Source: Diplosphaera chodatii
Lineage: Eukaryota; Chlorophyta; Trebouxiophyceae; Prasiolales; Stichococcaceae
Length of the DNA stretch: 64,000 nt
NCBI GenBank assembly: GCA_032358165.1
Contig: JAALGY010000019.1
Span: forward strand, 744,001-808,000
Reading direction: 5' to 3'
A program made the position numbers and the translations under genes. Shown here in pieces: positions 12,323 to 23,301 of the stretch. The notes beneath the pieces were generated by a model. It was given only the letters and a program-made list of their open reading frames with translations. It made no database searches and had not been told where the DNA came from. The first letter of the stretch is position 1. The number at the start of each line of letters is the position of its first letter.

Positions 12323-14892
12323 CTACAGCCCAGCAGACACCAGGCCGTGCAGCGAGATGAGGCCTTGCAGGCGGCCGGCTTCCACCACCGGCAGGAATGT
12401 CACCTTTGTAGGATCCTCCATGGCCTACGATACAAGACTTTCAGATGAGTGTAGCTGTTGTAGTGGGCTATCTGCTTGCCAGGGACACCCTGGTGTAGGC
12501 AACGACGAACCAGTCACCATGCAGCCAACATGACGCCTCTTAACACAGCGCATGGGCCCAGGGTACAGCGCGCCTGCATTGCATCGATGGCCTTCAGGCC
12601 GGGGGTGCAGGTGCGCGGTGAGCGCGTCATGACCTGCGACACTGGCGTCGTCAGCAGCTGCGGGCCCCTCGCCTGCGACCAGCAGATTGATTTGCTGAGT
12701 TGCCTTACGACATGCATCAAGCTGCGTTGATGCACTCTTATCAACACGCACGGCCGTGTGAAGCGGCCAAATCAAGGCGCATCAAGCCCGAGCTCAGAGG
12801 CACCAGGAGCGCCATGTCAAGCGTCTACCTGAAGGCCTCGCCGGAGGTCGCCATCTGTGAAGGTGCCTGCCAGCGCGCCGCCGGCGCCGGCCTCAGCCAC
12901 CAGCACACAGCCCTGCCCCTTGCTGGACAGCTCCGTCAGGACGTCTACGATGTGCATGTCCGGCGGCACCTGCAGACACGGTGCGACAGCATGGCGACAA
13001 TGCTCCAGGGCAGCTGACATGCCTCACCAGCAGAACTGATCCCACATCCACAAGGCGCTGCACCAGTCAGCCCCACGGCACCGTGAGAGTGGCTCATGGA
13101 CTGAATTTGCATAGGGCATGTGCAACGTCGAGAGCCTTGCCACAGCCATCATTCGTGTCGATGCGCACCACGGGGAGGCCGGCGCCAGTGAGCATGAGGT
13201 CGGCCACCCGCAGCGTGAGGCGCTTTCCGATCCGGCCCGCTGGGTGGTTTGCAGCATACTGGTCCATCGTCAGCTGCTTCGCCTACAGCTCGACGGCACG
13301 ACGTTCAGAACCGACTGGGCCATGCAGCATCCCGCAGCGCTCACAAACAGGAGGCACCTGAAGGGCCTTTCGCCCAAGCTTCTGGACTGCAGTGGGATCA
13401 GAACATGCCAGGTCACCTGCATGAGCGCGATGGCTACGGTGTCGCCAAACAGCATCTGGATGGCGGTGGACGTCACCGGCGCCAGGTCAAAGGGACACAG
13501 CTCCCGAACCTGATCAACGACCGTTATCAGGGGTGGCAACGATCCTGTTGCATGCAGACTGTCCAGATCTGACGTGCCTGCAAGCATGGCTGGTAGGGTG
13601 CGGGGGACGCATGTTGGCCCCGGCGTGACAACGCCTGCGACTGCAAGGTGTGCACCAGGGGCAGAACCACTGCCAGGTCGCAGACGGACTCGAGCTTGCA
13701 GCCGGGCACCGAGGTGACGCTGACCAGCGTCGCGCCCTTGGCCTGCGAGCGCGAGCGCATCATGGACTTCCTGAAAGAGGGACCACACAGGGCGGAACAG
13801 GTCGCAGCAGTCCGCAGGGCAGTGCGGCCGGCGCGCGCCCTCGAGCCGGGCGCCACTCAAGGGCAGGCAAGCCCCTGCTCTGCACCTTGGCGAAGGGCAG
13901 CAGCTTGAGGAGCTCCTCTGAGCCGCCCGACTTGGAGAAGGCGACCAGCAGGTCCGCGCCGCCCACGATGCCGATGTCGCCGTGCAGCGCGTCCGTGGGG
14001 CTCAGGAACACTGCCTTCGTGCCCGTGGACACCTACGGCGACAGTTGGTCCCTCTGAGCCTCGGACCCTTCAGAGTTTGATACACTTGCCCGCAAGAGGG
14101 CTCAGGAGGCTCTGGTGCCTGACTGCTGGCCCCTGCAGCCAAGGTCCTGCCTCGCTGTCGAGTCAGTTGTCAATCCCTGTTGATGACCATTTGCTGCCGC
14201 ATCCTGTGCTGCACCCTGCTGCAGGCGGCAAGGCGAGGTGGGGCCTTGCAGCAATGGTGTGCGCACCAGTGTCTGAGAAATCTTCTGAGCAATGAAGCCG
14301 CTCTTCCCCACGCCCGTGAACAGAATGGTTCCCTTGCACTCCAGGCATGCCCGGCAAAACTTCTCGATGGGTCCATAGTCTAGACGTTGGAAGAATGCAT
14401 CAAGATACCTGCAGGTAAATATTGGACACTTGCTGTTGGTGAATTTGCGGGATGCCATGTGGCGGCAGCGGCGCAACCATGTGCAAATCCTGCGTGGCAG
14501 ACAGCGGCAACAATGCGACCTCAAAAGTGCCAGTAGCACAGCGATGACCTGTGCTGCTCCTCAAACAAAAGTTTGAGATTTGCCGCTGAGATTGGGCTCT
14601 CGCCCTCTGCGCTGGGGACTGCTGTACCGTTCGCCTGCCGCATGCCATCCGGCTGTGCGCAGTCTTCCAGCACCGAGCCGTTCAGTCGATCCGCCAGGGA
14701 CTCTGCAGTCTGCAGCGACTTGGCAGGGCGTACAGCGCCCAGCTTATTACTCGCTTGATGCAATGCCTGAGCCGGCGTCTGGGCAATGCCATTTGCAGCA
14801 GTCATGGTGGAAGCGAGCACTGTTTTTGGGTCGCTGTTACGAGGACAGACTGAACGCCACCGTGATAGAGATCTGCTCACTTCGAAGCTCAA
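12323..14892 (-). CDS. D-arabinose-5-phosphate isomerase, KpsF/GutQ type with two CBS domains
   Basis: SIS-domain sugar isomerase converting ribulose-5-phosphate to arabinose-5-phosphate, the first step of KDO synthesis (plants use KDO in cell-wall RG-II; some green algae also have it). Exon 1, 14892-14549, ends FEEQH; exon 2 from 14408 reads [18 protein letters not shown] and [18 protein letters not shown]. Later exons read [18 protein letters not shown] with [16 protein letters not shown] (14035-13890), [18 protein letters not shown] (13740-13660), [18 protein letters not shown] (13490-13440) and [13 protein letters not shown] (about 13240), with the conserved catalytic histidine. CBS1 includes [12 protein letters not shown] (about 12850). 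CBS2 includes [16 protein letters not shown] and ends [15 protein letters not shown] at stop 12323. The phase-2 join CAC AG|G TAT is exact. The N-terminal 60-100 residues may be a plastid or mitochondrial leader; an internal Met lies about 29 codons in. Confidence 0.88.
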
Positions 14893-15268
14893 GTCTATCT
14901 TGAAATTGTGGTCTGCCCTGTGGCTGCGCGCTGCCCATGCAGCTGCTATGGCGATTCAAAAGGGCAGTATTACTACGCAAACGATTGCTGAAGAGTCTGC
15001 ATGCTACCACCCATCATGCCATCTCCCTGACTGAGATCTCCCATGCTTCGAGCAACACGAGAAATCTCATGTACGGGATCGCTTGCAGCTTGACACTCGG
15101 TTGTTGCCTTGCTATCCTGAACATCAACAACCCAAGTCTGCCGCATCTACTGGTGATAGATAGAACTCGAGCCAACAACGCATCATGCATGGCATATATC
15201 ATGATCATGCTGACTGATAGTCACGCTCTGGATATGATCGCAAGCCCTGTGCAAGAGAAGGTCCCAAG
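14893..15268. other. Intergenic spacer
   Basis: AT-richer spacer upstream of both the isomerase gene (-) and the cyclic phosphodiesterase relic (+). No ATG-led exon that would supply a start codon to the relic was found here. Confidence 0.45.
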
Positions 15269-16229
15269 TTGGCCGTAGATGCAGACGCCGACATCTGCAC
15301 CATAGTCATATGGGCCATGCCGAAAGGTGCGACATGCGTGAGCTGCCTATGCCCATTGGCCAACGACATGCTGGCAAATGTTCAGACATTTTCGACAGAA
15401 TGTGTGCGATTGGCAGAAGAACTGGCTGAGAGACTTCAGGCCGACATTGATCGCCTTGCAGCCGAGCACTCTGCGACCGACATTCCCGCCGCACGTACCC
15501 GGTGTTAGGCGGAACATGGCAGCGGGGGGCTGATGTCGTCCGCAGTGCACAACGAGTGGCAAAGTCATTGGCGGTGAGCACCTCGCAGCTGCTCCTCCAC
15601 GTTTACATGGTACCTGGCCCTCAACTTCGGCCAGCTTTACCTTCTCGCCATGTGCAGCCAGGCCTCTGCTGAGTGCTGCTCTGCTTGGCAAGGCAACACC
15701 GTCAGCAGGATACCATCATGCTGAGACACAGCCAATGCGTGAACGTGGCTCATATGCATGATGCAGGCCTATCGCATGCGGTTGCAGGAGGTCAAGTGCG
15801 GCCCGCCATTTGGATTTGGCCGTGCCATGTATACGAGTATCGTATCAGGTGCTGCACCGATGATGCCACGATGCAGGCGGGCAGGCAGGCCCTGCAGGCA
15901 TTTGGGCACCCGCCTGAGTCACGCTACATCCCCCATCTGACCATGTGCTACGCGCGACTGCCCATGGACGCTGTGTGAGTGCTGAGCAATGCCATGCTTG
16001 CATGCACATGTTGACATGCACATGCTATGCTGCATGCTGCTTTCGTCGGCTGAGCTGCAGCCTGCACTGGGTCCAGGGCTGGGGTGGCTGCACGAGAGCA
16101 CAACCGTGCATGTGCTGGCGGAACACGCTGCCAGCAGACGGCTTTGATGTGGACAGCATTTGCTTGTGGCTGACTGGCGAGAATGACCCTACGCTGCAGT
16201 CGTGGCAGCTCATTGAGGCGTTCAGCTGA
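15269..16229 (+). pseudogene. Second cyclic phosphodiesterase copy, frameshifted
   Basis: Inverted paralogue of the gene at 7242-8128, with the same intron positions. The first exon reads DICTIVIWAMPKG with a donor right after AAA G, as in the intact copy, but no ATG lies in frame between the upstream stop (15218-15220) and this exon. Exon 2 starts EELAERLQADIDRLAAEH; then the frame breaks twice, around 15470-15520, where the first H-x-T motif should be. PPHV appears in one frame and VLGG, followed by ADVVRSAQRVAKSL, in another. Exon 3 starts RLQEVKCGPPFGFGRAMY, then shifts frame near 15850 before DDATMQAGRQALQAFG and IPHLTMCYARLP. The last exon, ADGFDVDSICLWLTG with TLQSWQLIEAFS, is intact. 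Three shifts and no start codon argue for decay. Assembly error is the main alternative. Confidence 0.66.
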
Positions 16230-16871
16230 TGAAGTGACAAAGCAGCCAAACATGCAGTCTGATGTGACGCTGCACATTCTCATTGAGTGCTTTTGCACAG
16301 GGAACGAGATGGAGACATCAACAGTGGCCTCGACAGCTTCTCTGCATCTGCGCGATATTCGCGATCTTGTGTATTCGCATCAGTATACTGTCACTGTGCG
16401 TGGACACTTGCTTTGGGATGCACCCTGTGGTTTGGATTGGAACTGGATGTTCTTGAAGCGCTCACATTTGATCTGCGTCAGATGTTCATTGGGCTATCCA
16501 GACAGAGGCCCCGATGCACCATACACACAGGCATCAACAGCAGACGGTGAAAGGTCCAGATCTTGGCTGCATCAGCTGCACCAACATTGGGACAGCTAAA
16601 GACCACAGGGACAAGATGTAAGAGAACGACTACACAGCAAACGCAGGCCCTGTTGCCAACAGCATCCAGCCCCAGATTGTGCCTGGCCGAATCTCTCGTG
16701 TACACAGCCATGGCACAGCCACCTCATGCATGCGTCCAGGTGCGGATCTAGTTGAACGTGGACCCTGGGTGCAGAACTCCCCAGTGGAGCTCAACCTCGC
16801 AGGCGATTTTGGGTACTGCATAGGGCTGTTGCTATTCGCTATATGCTGGAATTGTTGTATCTCCAGGTCCA
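16230..16871. other. Intergenic, convergent 3' ends
   Basis: About 640 bases between the cyclic phosphodiesterase relic (+) and the 3' end of bZIP 1 (-). Only short unsupported open frames on both strands. Presumed 3' UTRs. Confidence 0.45.
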
Positions 16872-19350
16872 TCAGTCGCTGCCGCTGACCATGGCATTGG
16901 AAGCATCAGTTGCTGCGCCGCTCTCGGATGCCACGGGCTGGTCACTTGGCCTCATGCTGGCAGGTGGGGTATCAGATAGCAGCGTCGCAGCATCTGGCTC
17001 TCCAGCTCGGACCGCCACCACGGTGAGGACGGCCAGCTTGTCGGGCTGCAGGCAGGTGCAGGCTGTCAGCAGACGCCAGCTACAGCCTTGATGAACGGGT
17101 GCAGGAGTGTGCACACAGCTCGATCGTGGAGTAGCGCTGCCTTGCATTGCACGCCCACATTGAGGCCTACAGAGAGGAAAACCCACCAAGAATGGATACA
17201 TCCCAACGCATGCGATCGCGCCCTGCAGAGGCGTCATGAGGCGGTCCCACATGTCACGGCCCAGCTGCGTGTTCAGCCGGCACTGCTCCTTCACGTTGCG
17301 CTCCAGGAGATGCACCACCTCTAGGCACTGCACCGCACGGCACATACAAGATCAGTAGGTTCAGCTGCCATGGGAATCCACTTGCTTCCGCTTCTGTGAA
17401 CTCTGTGACACAAAAGCGATGCCAGGCTGCATCTCGGATTCCAACAACACACACGTTCGACTCCACACAGTACCGCGCGCACTTTGTTGTGCTGTGCAGA
17501 GATGGCAGGGTTGCTGTGGCAGTCCTCGGCGATACAGGCGGTGATGATGTCGCTCAGGGCCCGCCGCTGCTGCAGCACCGCCTTCAGCGACGCCAGGAAC
17601 TCGCGGCGGGCGCGCACCATGTGCGCCACCTGCTCCTCGCTCAGCTGCAGCGCCATCTGCGACACGACACTCCTGAAGTTTCTCGAGGGGTTCGACGATG
17701 GGCCAGCACCGTACCAAGCAGCTGCAGGTGAAGGTGTTCACCACTGGTCATCACGACCGTTGCTGTGGAGACGCACCACGCAGGGAGGAACAGTTCCGCT
17801 AGGGCGGTGACAGTACATTCAGCGCAGTCGGCGCACCGTGACTTTGGCCCACAGCTCGGCGGTGGGCGGCGGCACGGCGGCGGCGCCCTCGGGCTGGCAG
17901 GGCCCCGTGTGCGCCCGCGTCCGCACCCCCTCGCTCTTCATGAAGCACTGCCCCAGCACCTCGATGATCTCGTACCTGCACCCAAAGGAACAGGGACCAA
18001 CTCTCAAGCAGGTGCCAGGAAGATCGTCAGCCTCGAGATGCAGCAGGCGCCTTGACAGGCAGGTTGGCCTTAGGTTGGCCTTCGGTCTCAATGGCGATGC
18101 GCTGCCGGCCCACCAGAGCGTCTCCACACGTGCAGCGTCCTCTGGATGGTCGCCTGTTTGCGCGGGTGCCAGCAGCGGCGCAAGCTCCTGGATGATGCCC
18201 TGTGAAAGCAGAGGTACACATTTGATTACATGCTCCCATGCTTCGAGTGTGCAACACCCTAAGAAACTAAGACAGCGTGCCTCATCGCATGGGAACAACA
18301 GGAGCGTGCACATCCATACAGCATGGCATGCAAGCTGGAAGCAACACACCTCGTACCACCGCGCGAACTCTTCCCAGGTGCTTGGCAGGTCGTCACGCAG
18401 CTTGACCATCCGAGTTGTGGCACGGCTTCCGCTGCCAGAGCCGCTGCCGGTGCCGCTCTTACGTGGCGAGTCTGCCAATGCACTTGAAGGGACTGCAAAC
18501 CCTTGGCCAGCCTGCAGGATGACCACGCATCGAAGGCATCAATCTGGCAGAACTTGGTTCGTTTGTATCATTGATTGTGTCATTGAATGGATTCTATCCC
18601 TGACATGTAGCTGCAAGCAAGACAGTGGCGGCTTCCCCACCAGACGGGGCTGCAGCACGCACCGACTTGGGGGAGCCGTCGCTGCCGCTGCCGCTGCTGC
18701 TGCCGTCGCAGCCGAGGTCGACCAGCTCGTGGGGCGGACTGTCGCCGGCGGCGGACTGCCGCTGCGCGAGGCACTGCTGCAGCGTGGCCGCCCGCACCGA
18801 CAGCTGGTCCCGCTCGACCGTGAGCTGGTTGAGGCGCGCCTCCAGCTCCCCCATGCGCTGGTTCACCTCGCCCTGCTTGGCCTGGCGCACACAGCGGCGA
18901 CAGGGCTGACATAGGTGTGGGGGTAGTGGAGATCACTGCGTCATCCCACCTCAAGCAAAACATCCGGTTTGGTTCAATTACATCAGGACTCTGCAACATA
19001 TCCAGCCCCGAAATGCATTGACAGCAGGAGTCCTTGCGCGTGTTTCGCGCTCGAGTGATGCAGTGATGCGGCTTCCACCACGCCATGGGCAGAAATGCTG
19101 CTGCAACCAGAAACACACCTTCTGGCGCTCCCGGAAGCGGGCCTGCGCGCGGCGGTTCTTCTCCTGGTACCGCGTGCGGCTGGCCTTCAGCTTCTCGCTG
19201 GCGGCCGAGGCGGCGGCGCCGTCCCGGACGCTCGCAGCAGCAGCCGGCGCGGCGGAGGTGCCGGACACAGCGGCCGGTGCGGCCTGCGCAGCCGCCTGCA
19301 CGCCAGCTGCCGCCGGCGCTTGGGCAGGCGCCGCGGCTGTGCCGGGTGCC

Positions 19351-19389
<39 letters not shown>

Positions 19390-19904
19390 ACCTGGAGCTG
19401 CTGTGCCGCGGCGGCCGCCTTCAGCGCCTCTGCGAAGCCCTGCATGGTGGTGGGCAGCGGCATACCAGCCGAGGTGCCCAGTCCCGGGAGCGGCGGCATC
19501 GTTGGCCGCAGTGGCTGAGGCACAGCCACGCCCGGCCCCAGGCTGATGGACGACCTGGGCGGGCCGTGCACGGGCGGCGCGCACAGCTGCGGCGCCGGGG
19601 GCTTGTACTGTGCGAAGGCGGAGCTGGCGCTCGCGCCCAGGCGGGGTGCTGCGCCTGCGCCTGGCGCCCCCTGCGGCCTGCCCGCCAGAGGCAGCGCCGG
19701 CGCGGGGTTGCCGCCGGCCGAGGGGAGCGGCCCTGTGCCGCCGGCCGCCTGAGGGTTGGCGACAGCCGCTGCCATGGCTGCAATGATTTGATACGCCGTA
19801 TACCCCTCCCCCGAGCCCGGCGGAATGGGCTGCATGTCTGCGTCACGAAGCCGCAGGGTGTGGGGCGCGCCACTGCCGCAACGTCGCCCTGCGACGTTCT
19901 TCAA
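16872..19904 (-). CDS. YAP/Pap1-type bZIP transcription factor 1 with conserved C-terminal module
   Basis: Exon 1 (19904-19119) is Ala/Pro-rich with a poly-Gln tract and ends in a bZIP basic region containing KNRRAQARFRERQK. This has the N-x3-Q-x2-F-R layout of fungal YAP1/Pap1 rather than the usual plant N-x7-R consensus with Ser. Exon 2, from 18881, supplies the zipper (VNQRMGELEARLNQLTVE). Further exons: LPSTWEEFARWYE (about 18410-18350), IIQELAPLLAPAQ (about 18195), PPPTAELWAKVT (about 17870-17835), MALQLSEEQVAHMVRARR and LQQRRALSDIITACI (17660-17525), NVKEQCRLNTQLGRDMWD with RLMTPLQGAIACVGMYPF (17310-17185), and PDKLAVLTVVAV to stop 16872. These blocks recur in order in bZIP 2 and bZIP 3. 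An in-frame Met at 19835 is an alternative start. Nuclear DNA binding is inferred; targets are unknown. Confidence 0.78.
19352..19389. repeat. CTG/CAG trinucleotide run (poly-Gln) in bZIP 1
   Basis: Uninterrupted GCT/CTG run encoding about 12 consecutive glutamines on the minus strand, between the Pro-rich and Ala-rich parts of bZIP 1. It is likely length-polymorphic. Confidence 0.9.
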
Positions 19905-20469
19905 GGCCAGCCGAGGGCGGGCCGAAAGCCTGCGCCCACCTTTGCCAGGCCTGCCCCGTCAGGCAGAATCAGAGGTACCTTCAGCTCCCAGCGGCCCGAG
20001 GATCCGCCGGGTCTCGTCACTGCGGCGAAGTGCGAGTTGAAAGGACGCAGAGGCCGCTGCGTGTGGCTTGTCAGACGCGCGGACATGCGCATATGCGAAG
20101 GTGTGCGCGGTTTCCCGTCTGTTACATCTGTTTATGTAAGCTTGCATCACCCCCACCACAGGGGGCGGATTGGCCAACCGAGATGGCATGACAGGACTTC
20201 ACAGCATTTACGATTGAGTTCAGCTCCTCGACTGAGTTCAGCTCCTCGATGGCAGAGCGGACCCTGAGGCGGATGCTTGCTTTACATGCCACTGTGCCCT
20301 TCGTCTCCATAATCAGCTCGTCGATGGACATGCAGCGTTTGGTGCGGTTCAGACCCAAAAAGAATCAATGCATCAATCTCAAGGACGACTTGTAACTACC
20401 CCTGCCACACACTGCCGCATTGCCAAGGCAAGGCGCAAGCACTGAGTTATGCGCCTACGTTCCTGCCGA
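19905..20469. other. Intergenic: bZIP 1 upstream region and FtsH 3' UTR
   Basis: Both neighbours are on the minus strand, so this holds the FtsH 3' UTR and the bZIP 1 promoter. It contains an imperfect duplicate of the phrase gagttcagctcctcgact near 20215-20250. No coding exon supported. Confidence 0.45.
20282..20286 (-). terminator. Candidate TGTAA polyadenylation signal for FtsH
   Basis: TTACA on the plus strand is TGTAA on the minus strand, about 185 bases past the FtsH stop. TGTAA is the established poly(A) signal in Chlamydomonas and related green algae. A five-base match is weak evidence alone; a second one lies at about 20124. Confidence 0.35.
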
Positions 20470-22644
20470 CTACATGGGCACACCCTGGGGCGCAGCATCG
20501 CCCTGGCCGCTGAGGTCCCCAATGCCGCCGCCCTGCAGATCGCCAATTGTGCCCCCGCTGACGCCGCCGTCCCGCACGTCAAACTTGCCCAAGTTCTCCT
20601 TCGGGATGTCGGTGTACTGGGCCAGGATCTTCCGGAACTCCTCGCCAGTGATCGTCTCGCGCTCCACCAGCTCGTCCACGATGTAGTCAATTGCCTCGCG
20701 GTTGTCCCTGATGTGCTTGAGTGCCACCTCGTACGACTCATCTGCAATCTTGCGCACCGCGTCGTCAATGCGCTTCTGCAGGGACTCGGAGATGCTGTTG
20801 CGGGCCATCATGCGCATGATCATGTCGCCGCTCTGCGCGCTGGGGTCCACCAGGCTCCAGGGCCCGATGTCCGAGAAGCCGTAGTTCACCACCATCTGCC
20901 GCGCCATTGACGTCACCTGCTGCAGGTCGCCAGAGGCGCCGGTGGTGATCTCGGGGTCGCCGAAGATGATCTGCTCAGCGGCGCGGCCGCCCAGCGCGGA
21001 CACGATGCGCGCGAAGATCTGGGACTTGCTGATGAGGCTGGGGTCCTCGCCGGGCGTGAACCAGGTCAGGCCCCGCGCCTGGCCGCGCGGAATCAGCGTC
21101 ACCTTCTGCACGGGGTCGTGGCCGGGCGTGAGGGTAGCGCACACGGCATGGCCGACCTCGTGGTACGCCACCAGGCTCTTAGACTTGCCGTCCACCATGG
21201 GCGTGCCCTCCATGCCCGCCACAATCCGGTCCACCGACTCATCAATCTCCTTGTTGGTGATTGCCGACAGGTTCTTGCGGCCGGTCAGGATGGCCGACTC
21301 GTTCAGGAGGTTGGCCAGGTCGGCGCCGCTGAAGCCTGGCACGCGCATGGCCACGGACTCGAGGTTGACGTCCTCCGCCAGCTTCTTGTTCTTGGCGTGC
21401 ACCTTGAGGATGTCCCAGCGGCCCTGGACGTCTGGCACCTCCACCTGGACCTGACGGTCAAACCGTCCTGGCCGTGTGAGGGCAGGGTCAAGGATGTCAG
21501 CGCGGTTGGTGGCGGCAATCACAATGACGCCAACATTGCCCTCAAAGCCATCCATCTCCGTCAGCAGCTGGTTCAGCGTCTGCTCACGCTCATCGTTGCC
21601 ACCGCCAACACCCGTGCCACGAGACCGGCCCACGGCATCAATCTCATCGACAAAGACGATGCAAGGCGCATTCTCCTTGGCCTTCTTGAAGAGGTCGCGC
21701 ACACGCGATGCACCAACACCAACGAACATCTCGACGAACTCGGAACCAGAGATGGAGAAGAAAGGCACGCCCGCCTCGCCTGCAATGGCCTTGGCCAGCA
21801 GCGTCTTACCAGTACCTGGGGGCCCGACCAGCAGTACGCCCTTGGGGATCTTGGCGCCCACTGCTGTGAAGCGCTCTGGGCGCTTCAGGAACTCCACAAC
21901 CTCCTCAAAGTCCTCCTTGGCCTCGTTGACGCCCGCAACGTCGTCAAAGGTGACGCCGGTGTTGGGCTCCATCTGGAACTTGGCCTTGGACTTGCCCATC
22001 TGCATGGGGTTGTTGCCGCCGCCAAAGCCGCCCGGGCCGCCGGCGCCGCCGCCCCGCCGGGACAGCAGGAACAGGCCGCCCACCAGCAGCAGGGGGAACG
22101 CGAGGTTGCCCAGCAGGTTGAGGAACACTGCGCCACCATCCTCGGTATTGGAGTGTGCGGCAAAGTCGACCTTCTTGTCCCGGAACTTGTTCAGCAGCTC
22201 GGAGCTGGTGCCCGGCAGCTGCACCCGCACGCGCTGCACGCGGTTGCCCAGCTCGGGGCTGACTGCCTCCACGATCGCGATCGTGCCGTTCTCGTACAAG
22301 TCCACCTTCTTCACGCGCCCCATGTCGAGGTACTCCAGGAAGCGGGAGTACGACATGCGTGAGGATGCGACGCCCTGCTGGTCGTCAGCCGCCGCGGGGC
22401 GGACTGAACCCAGCAGCGGGGCGGCCGTCACGGCTGCTGCCAGTGCCCGCTTGAGCAGGTCCCGCTTGCCCTCGTTCTGCGGGCCATCGCTGCGCTGGCT
22501 GGCTGAAACGGCGAGCTGCCGTCGCGGGGCTGGCGAAGTGTGTGCTGTCCTGGCTGGCAGGTTGTGCCGCAGGCCCTGGGGCTCGAGAAGCTGCCGGGGC
22601 CGGTGCTGTGTGAAGCACCCTGCCCGGTGTGGTAGCGCCTGCAT
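20470..22644 (-). CDS. Chloroplast FtsH ATP-dependent zinc metalloprotease
   Basis: Single uninterrupted frame of 724 residues. The protein is thylakoid-membrane FtsH, which degrades photodamaged D1 during photosystem II repair. The N-terminus is a Ser/Arg-rich transit peptide, followed by a lumenal-type signal ending near PAAADD (about residue 87). A membrane segment follows around residues 175-195 ([19 protein letters not shown]), then a Gly-rich linker. Walker A GPPGTGKT is at 274-281, Walker B is VFVDEID, the second region of homology includes [18 protein letters not shown], and the zinc motif HEVGH is at 495-499. The C-terminus is Gly-rich. Length and the FDVRDGG tail fit the FtsH2/FtsH8 (type B) group; that assignment is inference. 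It is intronless in an otherwise intron-dense region. All catalytic residues are present. Confidence 0.96.
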   Translation of the reverse strand: MQALPHRAGCFTQHRPRQLLEPQGLRHNLPARTAHTSPAPRRQLAVSASQRSDGPQNEGKRDLLKRALAAAVTAAPLLGSVRPAAADDQQGVASSRMSYSRFLEYLDMGRVKKVDLYENGTIAIVEAVSPELGNRVQRVRVQLPGTSSELLNKFRDKKVDFAAHSNTEDGGAVFLNLLGNLAFPLLLVGGLFLLSRRGGGAGGPGGFGGGNNPMQMGKSKAKFQMEPNTGVTFDDVAGVNEAKEDFEEVVEFLKRPERFTAVGAKIPKGVLLVGPPGTGKTLLAKAIAGEAGVPFFSISGSEFVEMFVGVGASRVRDLFKKAKENAPCIVFVDEIDAVGRSRGTGVGGGNDEREQTLNQLLTEMDGFEGNVGVIVIAATNRADILDPALTRPGRFDRQVQVEVPDVQGRWDILKVHAKNKKLAEDVNLESVAMRVPGFSGADLANLLNESAILTGRKNLSAITNKEIDESVDRIVAGMEGTPMVDGKSKSLVAYHEVGHAVCATLTPGHDPVQKVTLIPRGQARGLTWFTPGEDPSLISKSQIFARIVSALGGRAAEQIIFGDPEITTGASGDLQQVTSMARQMVVNYGFSDIGPWSLVDPSAQSGDMIMRMMARNSISESLQKRIDDAVRKIADESYEVALKHIRDNREAIDYIVDELVERETITGEEFRKILAQYTDIPKENLGKFDVRDGGVSGGTIGDLQGGGIGDLSGQGDAAPQGVPM

Positions 22645-23301
22645 GCTGGCGTGTGACGTTCAGTCGCGACAAGTTCGGCAAATGGTTGAAGAGGCTCGGT
22701 AGGTACGCTTTTGTATGCAGTCAAGACGTGCAACAAGTCAGCAGTAAGTGGGGGCCTGGCTTCAGGCTTGTTGCCACCAGGGCGGAGGAGACTCGCGGGG
22801 CAGGCCACGTCGTCTAAACAAGGGAATACCTATTTCCCCTTGGTCAACCAGCATCTACAGTGGTAAAGCTCACACGCCTCCGCTGGTCATGTTCACATGT
22901 TGACACACAGGCCTGTATGACGTAAACATCACCGCACCTTAGCTCACATCTGCGTCGAGCTTCGTGTATTTGATCAGGCACGGTGGTTTCACGTTCAAGC
23001 TTTGGAGGCGTCCCTTCGACATTCCAAGGCTGCTTGTGGCGCCCGCATCCGGCGGGCGGACCCATCCGTGCGACCCTCTACAGGCTGGCCGTCACGGGAA
23101 AGGGCAGATTCTACGAGACGGGGGCCTTGCGCTTGTCGGCGAGAAAGCACCCAGTTGCAAGCCTCTGCCAGCACCCGAGAAGACTTTGGCCGGCCATGCA
23201 GTGCCCTGATTGAGCGGCGACTGCAGTACTGGCCAACAACAGCCTCCGAAGACAATTGGCTCACTCAGCTGACCCACACAACTGACGGCTGCGCCCGTGC
23301 C
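22645..23301. other. Intergenic, divergent promoter of FtsH and bZIP 2
   Basis: About 650 bases between the FtsH start (-) and the bZIP 2 start (+). Short open frames here have no recognisable content and are probably 5' UTR or promoter sequence. Confidence 0.45.

Noticed and set aside
19095..20267. 390-codon plus-strand open frame
   Set aside because: Antisense of bZIP 1 exon 1; its Leu run is the complement of the poly-Gln tract.
21118..22702. Two long plus-strand open frames (over 400 codons each) covering the FtsH gene
   Set aside because: They are antisense to FtsH; GC-rich codon bias leaves the opposite strand open. Content is low-complexity with no recognisable domain.
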